Shown: positions 6,269 through 13,465 of the stretch, in pieces
Numbering within the stretch: position 1 is the first letter of the stretch
Layout: each line of letters starts with the position of its first letter
DNA from: Candidatus Latescibacterota bacterium
Lineage (GTDB): Bacteria > Latescibacterota > UBA2968 > UBA8231
Length of the DNA stretch: 15,012 nucleotides
Direction: 5' to 3'
NCBI GenBank assembly: GCA_022827165.1
Contig: JAJDTN010000122.1
Coordinates: forward strand, 1-15,012
Program-made: the position numbers and the translations under genes
Notes under the pieces: model-generated
Told to the model about the DNA's origin: nothing
The model's database searches: none
The model's input: only the letters and a program-made list of their open reading frames with translations

Positions 6269-8206
6269 TTGACCGCTGAAGCCGACCAACCCTCCCCCCC
6301 GCCCCTGCCCGGCACCCCGCCGGAGCGGCTGGTGCGGGACTTCGCGAGCCGGGGGATCGTGCTGCTGTCCCCCGACAGCCTCGGGATCTCCCCCGAGATC
6401 CACGGGCGCATCTACGAGCGGGAGAAAGAGGCCGTCCGCGAGGGGAGGCCCGTCACCCCCGGAAGCCTGCCCGAGATCCTGGAGGTGCTCAACGCCCCGG
6501 GCCTGGTGGGGGCCCTGGACCTTCTCCTGGGCGAGAGCTGGGCGGTCGTGCCCTTCACCCACAACGCCACCTTCGCCAGCGGCGGGCGGGACCAGCACTG
6601 GCACAAGGACGACAACGGGCCCTACAACGGCCGCAAGCTGCGCCACCACCAGGCGGTGCAGATGGAGATGCTCTACTACCCGCAGGCGGTGGCGCCGGAG
6701 ATGGGGCCCACGGCCACGGTTCCCTACTCCCACTACTGGACCTTCGACCACGAGGAGAACCACGACAACTTCGCCGGCGCCGATCACCTCGACTTCGCCT
6801 ACCAGCTCGGCGGCATGGAGGGGCAGGCGGCGAGCGGCCCCGACTCCGAGTACGATCTGGACGAGATCCGCCAAGGCCGCACCGCCCACGACCGGCGCAT
6901 GCGGGAGGCGGTGACGAACACCGGGTGGCCGTTGGTGCGCTCCTTCGAGGCGGCGCCGCTGGCGGCGGGCAGCGTCGTCCTCTACTCGCACAACACCTTC
7001 CACCGGGGCAACCACCGCCGCGACGACTGGCGGACCTGGCAGGACCGGCCGCGGTTCATGTGGCGCTTCTGGCTCTACCGGACCACCGACGCGCCCGCCG
7101 CCGGCGAGGACGGGCTCGCCGAGGTCGACTGGCGGGATCCCTCCACCGACCCCATGACCGGGATCGACCTGTCCGGGGCGGACGAGGACCTCACCGCGGT
7201 CTGGCGCTACCACGATCACTGGATCCGCACGGGCCGGCCGCCGCCCCCGCGGCCCGAAGCCGCCACCCTCTCGCCAGCGGCGCGGGATCAGGAGGCTGAG
7301 CGACTGTCAGCGCGGCTTCGTGCCCGTCACGAGCCCGCTGAGCCGGTCCGCGTCGGCGCCGCCTACCGGATCGCCTCCATCGGCGATACGCCCCTGGCCG
7401 TGCGGATCCTGGGCAAGGCCCTCCACGACCACCGCGAGAGCGTGCGCCGGGCCGCCGCCTACGGCCTGATCACCGTCGGAGAGGAAGCCACGCCGGCCTT
7501 CCTCGAGGCCGCGGCCTCCCCCGTGAAGTGGGTCCGCAAGGCCGGCGTCCACGGCCTCGGCGACGCCGCCCCCCTGACGGCCGAGGTCCTGGAAGCGGTC
7601 ACCGCCCGCCTCCACGAGGACCCCTCCGTGTACGTCCGCTCCGTCGCCGCCGGCGCCCTGGGCTGCCTCGGCCGCCGGGCCGCGGCCACGGGGACCGGCC
7701 GCGAGCGCATCCCCGACTGCTTCCGCGCCCTCCTGCGGAGCCTGGACCGGGAGGAGAACCGGCTGGCCATGGACCGGGCCCAGGGCCGCAGCATCAAGTT
7801 CGTGCGGCCCACCGACGACAGCGACATCTGCGAGGGCGGCGGCGTCGACTTCGGCCTGGAGCGGTTCGCGCCGGTGCGCTCCGCCGTGCGCGAGAACGCC
7901 CTGTGGTCGATGGTCATCCTCTGCTCCCACGGGGCCGCCGCCGCGGGCGACGCCCTGGAGCCGGCGATCGAGGCGCTGAAGGCGGTGGTCCGGGACGACG
8001 AGAACGTCATCTCCGTGGGCTTCGCCATGGACGCCCTGGGCCGGCTCGCCCATCTGGGTCCGCCGGAGGAGGGGGAGGTCCCGGCCATCGCCGACCTGCG
8101 GGCGGAGCTGCCGGCCGTCCTCGCCCGGTCGCCCGTGCACTGCTGGGAGTCCCTGGTGCGCGGGGGCCTGGGCTTCCAGCCTCACCTGCAACAGGAGGGA
8201 CCTTGA
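6269..8206 (+). CDS. Phytanoyl-CoA dioxygenase (PhyH)-like oxygenase with C-terminal HEAT-like repeats
   Basis: 645 residues in two parts. Residues about 20-300 look like a PhyH-type Fe(II)/2-oxoglutarate oxygenase. HxD is H112-K113-D114 within the segment HWHKDDNG. A distal histidine lies in HNTFHRGNH (H245 is the likeliest ligand), and RPRFMWRFWLYR offers arginines for 2-oxoglutarate. From about 360 the protein becomes helical and Ala/Leu/Val-rich with repeated units (PLAVRILGKALHDHRESVRRAAAYGL, PVKWVRKAGVHGLGDAAPL, DPSVYVRSVAAGALGCLG), typical of HEAT/PBS-lyase-like repeats. The substrate is not deducible. No signal peptide is seen, so it is probably cytoplasmic. TTG 6269 is chosen because AGGGGA (6257-6262) sits six bases upstream and no ATG or GTG lies before the conserved region. 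Its TGA overlaps the ATG of a second PhyH gene. No good promoter is visible between the terminator and the start. Confidence 0.82.
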   Translation: MTAEADQPSPPPLPGTPPERLVRDFASRGIVLLSPDSLGISPEIHGRIYEREKEAVREGRPVTPGSLPEILEVLNAPGLVGALDLLLGESWAVVPFTHNATFASGGRDQHWHKDDNGPYNGRKLRHHQAVQMEMLYYPQAVAPEMGPTATVPYSHYWTFDHEENHDNFAGADHLDFAYQLGGMEGQAASGPDSEYDLDEIRQGRTAHDRRMREAVTNTGWPLVRSFEAAPLAAGSVVLYSHNTFHRGNHRRDDWRTWQDRPRFMWRFWLYRTTDAPAAGEDGLAEVDWRDPSTDPMTGIDLSGADEDLTAVWRYHDHWIRTGRPPPPRPEAATLSPAARDQEAERLSARLRARHEPAEPVRVGAAYRIASIGDTPLAVRILGKALHDHRESVRRAAAYGLITVGEEATPAFLEAAASPVKWVRKAGVHGLGDAAPLTAEVLEAVTARLHEDPSVYVRSVAAGALGCLGRRAAATGTGRERIPDCFRALLRSLDREENRLAMDRAQGRSIKFVRPTDDSDICEGGGVDFGLERFAPVRSAVRENALWSMVILCSHGAAAAGDALEPAIEALKAVVRDDENVISVGFAMDALGRLAHLGPPEEGEVPAIADLRAELPAVLARSPVHCWESLVRGGLGFQPHLQQEGP

Positions 8207-9261
8207 TGGCCGTCGATCTGCTGACCACGGACCAGATCTCCCGCTTCAAGCGGGACGGATATCTCGTGCTGCCGGGAGTGCTCGACCCCGAGCTCTGCCG
8301 CCGGGCGCGGGACCAGATGTGGGAGATCGCCGGCGAGCACCTGCCGCGCATGAAGCGGGACGATCCGGCCACCTGGGGCCCCATCACCGAGGAGGAGAGC
8401 GACCGCCTGGCGGCGGCCCGGCCCGAGGGCGGCGGAGACGCCTACTTCAGCGGCAGGGGCCAGCGGTTCTACGTGCGCAACGGCGGCGAGGAACTGCTCC
8501 TCGACCTGGCGCCCCGGGCCTTGTGGGAGGTGGCGGAACAGCTCCTGGGACAGGGCACGGTCGTGCGGCCGGCGGGGCTGGACGCCTCGGGCGCCGCCAC
8601 CGGCCCCGCCTTCATGTGCGACGATGCCGTGGGCGGGCTGGTTTCCCACGTGGGCCACGCCATGGGGTATCCGCCGGAGGGCACCTTCCGCACCGAGCCG
8701 GCCCTGCGGCTGCCCGCCACCGGCCCCCTGTGGATCAACGGCCAGGGCACGCGCGGACTCTACTGCACCCTGCCCGGGAGTCCGCCCCCGGCGCCCGGGT
8801 ACCCAGGGGCCCATTCGGACGGCGCCTGCTACGGGCGCATCCGCCTGCAGGTGTCGGCCTACATCGACGACCTGCCCCCCGGCTGCGGCGGCTTCACCGT
8901 CTGGCCCGGGAGCCACTCCAGGATCTGGCCGGAGCAGTGGGAGGCGTTCCGCGCCGGCGAGAAGCACACCGACAAGCACCTGGCCGTGCGCCGCGCCGGC
9001 GGCTACAGCGACCCCGTCATCGGCCGCATCAAGGACGACACCGAGCCCGTCGACTGCCACGGCCCGGCGGGCACCGTGGTCCTGTGGCACACGAAGATCC
9101 TGCACATGGCGGGCCTCAACACCTCCACCGACGTGATCCGCCAGGCGACGATCTACGGGTTCCTCAAGACGCCCGAGTCGGTGCCCGACCCGCTGGTGGT
9201 GGACCCCACCGACGGCGGCATCTGGCGGGACTGGTCGGCCGAGGTGCGCGAGGCCGCCTAG
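8206..9261 (+). CDS. Phytanoyl-CoA dioxygenase (PhyH) family oxygenase
   Basis: 351 residues. The start region, LTTDQISRFKRDGYLVLPGVLDPELCRRAR, is the classic PhyH opening. The iron-binding HSD is H203/D205 (AHSDG) within a block running into CGGFTVWPGSHSRIW. The distal histidine is probably H300 in LHMAGLN, and R312 in DVIRQATIYGF is the likely 2-oxoglutarate contact. All expected catalytic residues are therefore present. ATG 8206 has AGGAGG at 8193-8198 and overlaps the TGA of the PhyH-HEAT gene (TGATG), so the two are translationally coupled. It shares little obvious sequence with its neighbour outside the family motifs, so a recent tandem duplication is unlikely. The substrate is unknown; the family hydroxylates lipids, amino acids, natural products and phosphonates. 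It ends 10 bp from the convergent TPR gene. Confidence 0.88.
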   Translation: MAVDLLTTDQISRFKRDGYLVLPGVLDPELCRRARDQMWEIAGEHLPRMKRDDPATWGPITEEESDRLAAARPEGGGDAYFSGRGQRFYVRNGGEELLLDLAPRALWEVAEQLLGQGTVVRPAGLDASGAATGPAFMCDDAVGGLVSHVGHAMGYPPEGTFRTEPALRLPATGPLWINGQGTRGLYCTLPGSPPPAPGYPGAHSDGACYGRIRLQVSAYIDDLPPGCGGFTVWPGSHSRIWPEQWEAFRAGEKHTDKHLAVRRAGGYSDPVIGRIKDDTEPVDCHGPAGTVVLWHTKILHMAGLNTSTDVIRQATIYGFLKTPESVPDPLVVDPTDGGIWRDWSAEVREAA

Positions 9262-9271
9262 GCGCCGAGGC

Positions 9272-10087
9272 TCACTCGGCGGCGGCCTCGTCGAGTCCCG
9301 GCAGCAGCGCGTAGCGGACCCAGCCGAAGTCGGGCTCGATCTCCAGGGCCTTCTCGAAGGCGGCCCTCGCCTGCTCGCGCTCGTCCCGGTCGAGGTGGGC
9401 CAGACCGATCCAGGCGTAGACCTCGTCGTGCCCCCACACCGGCTGCAGCGGATCGGCCGGCTCCTCGGCGGCGAAGAGTTCCGCGGCCCTCCGGAACCCC
9501 TCCATGGCCCTCTCCTTGTCGCCGCCCCACATGCCGGGGGTGCTGAAGTCGGACACGGCCGCGGCCAGCACCACCCGGGGGTTGTCCGGCGCCAGGCGCC
9601 CGGCCATCTGGAGGGCCCGCTTCGACCGGCGTCCCAGCAGCATCCCCTTCATCGGGCTCAGGGAGATCTGCCGCCCATAGACGCTGTTCAGCAGCGCCCA
9701 GGCCTCGGCGGACTCCGCGTCGAGGCGGACGACCTCCTTCAGTCTTTCCACGGCGCTCTCCAGGTGCGCCGCGGCCCGGTCCTTCGATCCCTCTTCCCGG
9801 GTGAGGAGGTGGTTGGCGATGCGGAAGTCGGCCAGGGCCGCGTAGTAGCGGGCCCAGGCGGCCCGCTCCGTGTCGGCGGCTCGCTCGAAGGCGGCCCGGG
9901 CCGCCATCATGCGCTCGAGATCCCCGTGATTCACTCCCGCCTTCAAGTCCGCCCGGCCCGTGGCGATCAGGCTGTCGGCGGCCGGGGACAGGCGGGCGGC
10001 GGCCGGGGACAGATGGGCGGCCGGCTGCGCCAGGCAGGCGGCGGGCAGGAAGAGACCGAGGGCGAGCAGCAGCAGCAGGTGTCTCAT
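9272..10087 (-). CDS. Exported TPR protein, last gene of the TonB-receptor operon
   Basis: 271 residues. The signal peptide is MRHLLLLLALGLFLPAACLA, with cleavage probably before Gln. A cysteine in PAAC makes a lipoprotein possible, but the lipobox is poor. An exact five-residue repeat LSPAA occurs twice just after it, reflecting a short tandem repeat in the DNA around 9980-10015. The rest is helical with several TPR-like units (RAAFERAADTERAAWARYYAALADF; the C-terminal EVYAWIGLAHLDRDEREQARAAFEKALEIEPDFGWVRY is a canonical TPR). I do not recognise a specific family. Start ATG 10087 has GGAGG six bases upstream (10098-10094) and lies 19 bases after the TonB-receptor stop. A role as a periplasmic or outer-membrane partner of that receptor is plausible but inferred from position only. 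Confidence 0.85.
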   Translation of the reverse strand: MRHLLLLLALGLFLPAACLAQPAAHLSPAAARLSPAADSLIATGRADLKAGVNHGDLERMMAARAAFERAADTERAAWARYYAALADFRIANHLLTREEGSKDRAAAHLESAVERLKEVVRLDAESAEAWALLNSVYGRQISLSPMKGMLLGRRSKRALQMAGRLAPDNPRVVLAAAVSDFSTPGMWGGDKERAMEGFRRAAELFAAEEPADPLQPVWGHDEVYAWIGLAHLDRDEREQARAAFEKALEIEPDFGWVRYALLPGLDEAAAE

Positions 10088-10106
10088 GTCGTTCCTCCAG
10101 GATGGC

Positions 10107-12335
10107 TCAGCGGTTGAAGGTGAGCATGGCGCCGAAGTAGACCGACCGACGGAAGCGCGTGGTGCGCGGCCGGCGCTCGCCGTAGTCGAGGCTGTAGTCG
10201 TAGTCGAGGACGTTGTCCCGGTCGAGGAGGTTGCTCACGGCCAGGTAGAGCACGGCCTGATGCCCCGCCCCGAAGGGCCGCAGGTAGCTCAGGCTCGCGT
10301 CCAGCCGCTGGAAGGCGGGCAGCCTCTCCGAGCCGACGGGGCCCTCCACCGGCAGGTAGTAGCCCCCCGCCTCCGCCGGGACCGCGCCCGTCACGGGGGT
10401 GACCGGACGGCCGGAGGCGTGCCTGAGGGTCAGGCCGCCGCTGAGCCCCCCCGCCAGCAGCGCCTTGGCCACCACCGTGAGGTTGTGGGTGATGTCGAAG
10501 GGCGAAGGGGCTTCCTCGTAGGTCACCTCCCGGCCGAGGTGGCGCGGCTGCAGCCGCCGCGAGCGCATCAGGCTGTACGCAGCCCAGCCGCTGACGCGGG
10601 TCCGCAGGAAGCCGCCGCGCTTGAGGAACAGGTCCAGCCCCGAGGCCCGGCCTCTGCCGCCGTTGGTGTAGTTGAGTCGGGGGTCGTGGAGGACCAGGCC
10701 GCCGTAGGGCTTGTGGTAGGCCTCCACCCGCATCATCAGCTCCCGGCGCTCGTGGGTCAGGCCCGCGACCCAGTGCTGGGCCCGCTGGGGCCCCAGCTCC
10801 GGGTTGCCGCTCGTGGCGTTGTACTCCATCGGCGAGGGGAACTGGTGATAGACCCCCCAGGCCAGGCGCAGGTCCGTCCTTCGGGTGAAGGACCAGCGCG
10901 CCGACAGCCGCGGGTCGACGGCCAGGCGGCGGGCCAGGTCGTGGTGATCGGCGCGGACCCCGGCATTGACGGCGACGGCGTGGGCTGGCTTCAGATCGAC
11001 CTCCACGTAGCCGCCGGTGCGCCGGGCGCCGTAGGTGTGGTCCAGCTCGAAGACCTCCGCCTCCGGATCGAAGATGTCCCCCCGCCGCGGGAGGGTGCCG
11101 CGGAAGCGGTTGTCCATCCGCTCCGTCTCGCCGCCGAAGCGCAGCCATGCGCGGTCGCCGAGGCCGCCCTCCAGGTCGGCGCGGAGCTTCGTGGTCAGGT
11201 CGGCGGGCTCCAGGTCGAGGCTGCCCAGCCGCCGGCGCGCCGAGTAGCTGTTGAGGGAGGCGCTGGTCCGGACCAGCCAGCCGCCGAGGATGTCCCTCCA
11301 CTGCAGGTTGTGGAGCCGGCTGGTCGTGCGGTTGCGGTAGAAGCCGTCGAAGGAGGGTTCGTCGACCCGCACCCCGAGGCGGTCGCCGGTGACGAAGCTG
11401 AAGAGTTTGAGACGCCCCGCCGGGGAGTACCGGTAGACGAGGTCGAGGTTGCCGTCGTGGGAGCGCGGGTAGGTCTCGAAGGCGCCGCCGTGGCCGTTGA
11501 CCCGGAAGAGGAGGTCGGTGAGGCTGAGGTTGCCCGAGAGACGCAGGCCGAGGGCGTCGGGGACGACGGGTGAGTCGACACCGAGGGAGAGGGCGGCGAG
11601 GCCGAGGTTGAGGTTGGAGCGGGACTGGTCGGGCAGGTCCTGGCTCTCCATGGTCAGCACCGCCGAGAGGGTGTTGCCGTAGCGGGCCGGGAAGCCGCCC
11701 GTGGAGAACACGGTCCCCTTGACCATGAAGGGCGGGATGGTGCCGAAGACGCCGCCGGTGGGCGACTCGTGGCGGTAGGGGTGAACGACGGTCGCCTGGT
11801 CGAGCAGGATCAGGGTCTCGCTCACGTCGCCGCCGCGCACGAAGAGGCCGGCGCCGTCGTCGACCATGGCGGCGCCGGGGAAGGTCTTGACGGCCCGGAG
11901 GATGTCGGCGGCGGCGCCCGCGGTGGTGACCACGTCCAGGGGGGAGAGGGTGACGTCCTCCCTCTCGCCGGTGGACCAGGTGCTGGCCGTGACCGCGGTC
12001 TCGCCGAGCTCGATCAGGACCCGGCGCAGCACCAGGCGGACGGCGGCGGTGTCACCCGGCGCCAGCCGCAGGGTCCGCCGCGCCGGCTCAAAGCCGATGA
12101 AGGAGGCCACGATCTCGCGCTCCTCCAGCTGCCGGGTGGCGAACCGGAAGCGCCCGTCGCGCCCGGTGGCGGCCCCGTCCGTGGTCCCGGCGATCTGCAC
12201 GTTGGCGAAGGCGACAGGGTCTCCCGCCCCGTCGACGACCTGACCCTGCACGACGGCCGGGTCCTGCGCGTGGACAGCGGCGGCGAAGCAGGCCCCGCCG
12301 AGGAGGGCGAACAGCCAGGACACGCGGCTGGTCAC
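10107..12335 (-). CDS. TonB-dependent outer-membrane receptor with N-terminal carboxypeptidase-regulatory-like domain
   Basis: 742 residues. The signal peptide is about 1-23 (ending VHA). A CarboxypepD_reg-like beta-sandwich follows at about 28-108 (VVQGQVVDGAGDPVAFANVQI... DGRFRF). The plug is at about 115-230, with GLFVRGGDVSETLILLDQ and FSTGGFPARYGNTLSAVL. A 22-strand-type barrel makes up the rest, with NLLDRDN and a last strand VYFGAMLTFNR. Such receptors import siderophores, cobalamin, glycans or peptides using TonB-ExbBD energy; the substrate is not deducible. The N-terminal extra domain is usual for Bacteroidota and other FCB receptors. No clear TonB box was identified. GTG 12335 overlaps the TGA of the regulator gene (GTGA), tying receptor synthesis to regulator translation. 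No SusD-like gene follows; a TPR protein takes that place. Confidence 0.9.
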   Translation of the reverse strand: MTSRVSWLFALLGGACFAAAVHAQDPAVVQGQVVDGAGDPVAFANVQIAGTTDGAATGRDGRFRFATRQLEEREIVASFIGFEPARRTLRLAPGDTAAVRLVLRRVLIELGETAVTASTWSTGEREDVTLSPLDVVTTAGAAADILRAVKTFPGAAMVDDGAGLFVRGGDVSETLILLDQATVVHPYRHESPTGGVFGTIPPFMVKGTVFSTGGFPARYGNTLSAVLTMESQDLPDQSRSNLNLGLAALSLGVDSPVVPDALGLRLSGNLSLTDLLFRVNGHGGAFETYPRSHDGNLDLVYRYSPAGRLKLFSFVTGDRLGVRVDEPSFDGFYRNRTTSRLHNLQWRDILGGWLVRTSASLNSYSARRRLGSLDLEPADLTTKLRADLEGGLGDRAWLRFGGETERMDNRFRGTLPRRGDIFDPEAEVFELDHTYGARRTGGYVEVDLKPAHAVAVNAGVRADHHDLARRLAVDPRLSARWSFTRRTDLRLAWGVYHQFPSPMEYNATSGNPELGPQRAQHWVAGLTHERRELMMRVEAYHKPYGGLVLHDPRLNYTNGGRGRASGLDLFLKRGGFLRTRVSGWAAYSLMRSRRLQPRHLGREVTYEEAPSPFDITHNLTVVAKALLAGGLSGGLTLRHASGRPVTPVTGAVPAEAGGYYLPVEGPVGSERLPAFQRLDASLSYLRPFGAGHQAVLYLAVSNLLDRDNVLDYDYSLDYGERRPRTTRFRRSVYFGAMLTFNR

Positions 12336-12676
12336 CCCAGAGGGCCAAGCCTCGCGCCGCGGATCACCGTCTGCAGCGCCTCCAGATGGCTACGCAGGGC
12401 CTCCGCCCCCTTGCGGGTGAGGCGGTACCAGGTGACCGGCTTGCGGTTCTCGAAGCGCTTGGACACGTCCAGGTAGCCGGCGTCCTCCAGCTTGCGCAGG
12501 TGGGCCCCCATGTTGCCGTCCGTCTCCTTCAGGTGACCCTTCAGGCTGGTGAAGGTCATGGCCTCCACGTCGGCCAGCAGCACGCAGGCGCCCAGCCGGC
12601 TCCGGTGCTCCAGCAGCTTGTCCAGCCGGACCAGCCCCTCGGAGGTCACCTCAGCCGGCTGCGACGGCTTCTTCAT
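12332..12676 (-). CDS. Winged-helix transcriptional regulator (HTH_34/PF13601-type)
   Basis: 114 residues forming a single winged-helix domain: SRLGACVLLADVEAMTFTSL, then LKETDGNMGAHLRKLEDAGY (recognition helix region, with the hallmark TDGN.xxHLRKLE), then the wing FENRKPVTWYRLTRKGAEAL. This fits the PF13601 winged-helix family, which lacks a separate sensor domain and is often encoded beside a small membrane protein, as here. Start ATG 12676 lies 26 bases inside the 3' end of the upstream membrane-protein gene, and its TGA overlaps the TonB-receptor GTG. It probably binds the inverted repeats at 13284-13308 and autoregulates the operon. Whether it represses or activates, and what signal it senses, cannot be told. 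Confidence 0.88.
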   Translation of the reverse strand: MKKPSQPAEVTSEGLVRLDKLLEHRSRLGACVLLADVEAMTFTSLKGHLKETDGNMGAHLRKLEDAGYLDVSKRFENRKPVTWYRLTRKGAEALRSHLEALQTVIRGARLGPLG

Positions 12677-13235
12677 CCTTCGGCTTCATCCACAGGGCGC
12701 TGGCCACCAGGGTCGCGGCGGTGGCCAGGCCGACGATGGTCCACGGGTATGGCTGGATGTGGTCGACGGCGGCGGCCCCGCAGATGAGCAGGACCCCCGG
12801 CCAGAGGGTGCGCCGGTCGAGGTGGAGACCGCCCAGGAAGAACACCACGCCGGTGAGGAGGGCGAAGAGCTGGCCGATGACCCAGCCGTCGAACCGGTGA
12901 GCCACGGCGATGGAGATCACCGCCATGCCGCCGAGGAAGATGGTGCCCCAGTGCAGGCCGTGGCGGGCGCTCAGGCCCGGCCGGCTCAGTCCCCGCTTCC
13001 TGTCGGACCGGCTGCCGAGGGCGAGGCTGACCAGAAAGCCGGCCACGGGGGCGGTCATCCAGTAGAACGGCACGTAGTCCATGGCGAAGTCGTTCAGGGC
13101 GTATCCGACGGCGACGATCACGGCCCACATGACGATGATCGCCAGCGACTTGTACTCGGCCTTGTCCCGCTGCTCCACCGCCTGGCGGACGAAGGAGACG
13201 TCTTCCTCCAGCTTCCGGGTCACCTCGGGGTCCAT
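12651..13235 (-). CDS. Six-helix integral membrane protein, first gene of the TonB-receptor operon
   Basis: 194 residues. A charged N-terminal helix (about 1-30, DPEVTRKLEEDVSFVRQAVEQRDKAE is amphipathic) is followed by six hydrophobic segments. These include SLAIIVMWAVIVAVGYAL, PFYWMTAPVAGFLVSLAL, TIFLGGMAVISIAVA, VIGQLFALLTGVVFFLGG, LWPGVLLICGAAAV and WTIVGLATAATLVASAL. No enzyme motif is seen and I cannot name the family. Start ATG 13235 is preferred over an upstream in-frame start at 13325. GAGGAG (13250-13245) lies nine bases upstream, and the predicted transcription start (about 13291) falls inside the longer reading. The 3' end overlaps the HTH_34 regulator by 26 bases. A signal-sensing or regulator-sequestering role is only an inference from that coupling. 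Confidence 0.83.
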   Translation of the reverse strand: MDPEVTRKLEEDVSFVRQAVEQRDKAEYKSLAIIVMWAVIVAVGYALNDFAMDYVPFYWMTAPVAGFLVSLALGSRSDRKRGLSRPGLSARHGLHWGTIFLGGMAVISIAVAHRFDGWVIGQLFALLTGVVFFLGGLHLDRRTLWPGVLLICGAAAVDHIQPYPWTIVGLATAATLVASALWMKPKDEEAVAAG

Positions 13236-13244
13236 GGGGAGATT

Positions 13245-13250
13245 CTCCTC
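13245..13250 (-). promoter_or_regulatory. Ribosome binding site fixing the membrane-protein start
   Basis: On the minus strand GAGGAG reads 13250-13245, nine bases before ATG 13235. It supports the shorter, 194-residue product over the 224-residue reading. Confidence 0.65.
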
Positions 13251-13283
13251 GCGCGGCACTTGAGCGCTGCTGGGGTGACTGAT

Positions 13284-13308
13284 GCAGAGTACTCTGCAAA
13301 ATAGAGTA
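13284..13308. promoter_or_regulatory. Nested inverted repeats, probable operator of the HTH_34 regulator
   Basis: Two overlapping dyads share the half-site ACTCT. One is the perfect 14-base palindrome GCAGAGTACTCTGC (13284-13297). The other is TACTCT-7 bases-AGAGTA (13290-13308). The second covers the -10 element (13303-13298) and the first is centred on the predicted start (near 13291). Binding here should block RNA polymerase. Assignment to the operon's own winged-helix protein is inferred from position. Confidence 0.55.
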
Positions 13309-13325
13309 AATGAGTGGCTTGTCAA
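13298..13325 (-). promoter_or_regulatory. Sigma70-like promoter of the TonB-receptor operon
   Basis: On the minus strand TTGACA (13325-13320), a 16-base spacer and TATTTT (13303-13298) form the best promoter match in the window. It drives leftward toward ATG 13235 with a leader of about 55 bases. Confidence 0.65.
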
Positions 13326-13408
13326 GCGGTTTCTGCTGCCACCGGGACGAGTGGCCGGGCCCCCGCGGGGGCTGATCCGGGCTCCCCTGACACCGGCATC
13401 TCCAACCC

Positions 13409-13437
13409 TTGACGACGGGTCCCGAAAGACGTGCCTT
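13409..13437 (+). promoter_or_regulatory. Candidate promoter of the egtB-like gene
   Basis: TTGACG (13409-13414), a 17-base spacer and TGCCTT (13432-13437) predict a start near 13444. That leaves a leader of about 22 bases before GTG 13466. The -10 is weak, but the pattern mirrors that before tRNA-Arg(ACG). Confidence 0.4.
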
Positions 13438-13453
13438 ACAAATCCCCATGGGT

Positions 13454-13460
13454 AAAGGAG
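13454..13460 (+). promoter_or_regulatory. Ribosome binding site deciding the egtB-like start
   Basis: AAAGGAG lies five bases before GTG 13466. The in-frame ATG at 13448 and TTG at 13409 lack such a site, so GTG 13466 is chosen. Confidence 0.65.
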
Positions 13461-13465
13461 TAATT

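Larger units (their letters stand above)
13236..13465. promoter_or_regulatory. Divergent intergenic region between TonB operon and egtB-like gene
   Basis: 230 bases. From left to right it holds the 5' leader of the membrane-protein gene, the nested inverted repeats and promoter of the leftward operon (13284-13325), and a GC-rich stretch with a perfect 14-base palindrome GCCCCCGCGGGGGC (13359-13372). A candidate rightward promoter (13409-13437) and the egtB-like ribosome binding site follow. Base composition drops sharply around 13284-13320, unlike the surrounding genes. Confidence 0.6.

Noticed and set aside
9263..9281. Seven-base-pair hairpin between the convergent PhyH and TPR genes as a bidirectional terminator
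   Set aside because: The stem is short, overlaps the TPR stop codon and has no T-tract on either strand.
9960..11573. A 537-codon plus-strand frame opposite the TPR and TonB-receptor genes
   Set aside because: Composition is Gly/Ala/Val/Gln-rich without domain features, and the opposite strand encodes a clear TonB-dependent receptor.
13236..13325. Longer N-terminus for the six-helix membrane protein starting at 13325
   Set aside because: It would begin in the -35 element and upstream of the predicted transcription start; ATG 13235 has a good ribosome binding site.
13359..13372. Perfect GC-only palindrome as a terminator or operator
   Set aside because: There is no T-tract and no gene end beside it; a GC-only 14-mer palindrome is not very surprising in DNA of this composition.
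13409..13465. Earlier starts for the egtB-like gene (TTG 13409, ATG 13448)
   Set aside because: The TTG is part of a likely -35 element and the ATG would be almost at the predicted transcript start; GTG 13466 has AAAGGAG at good spacing.
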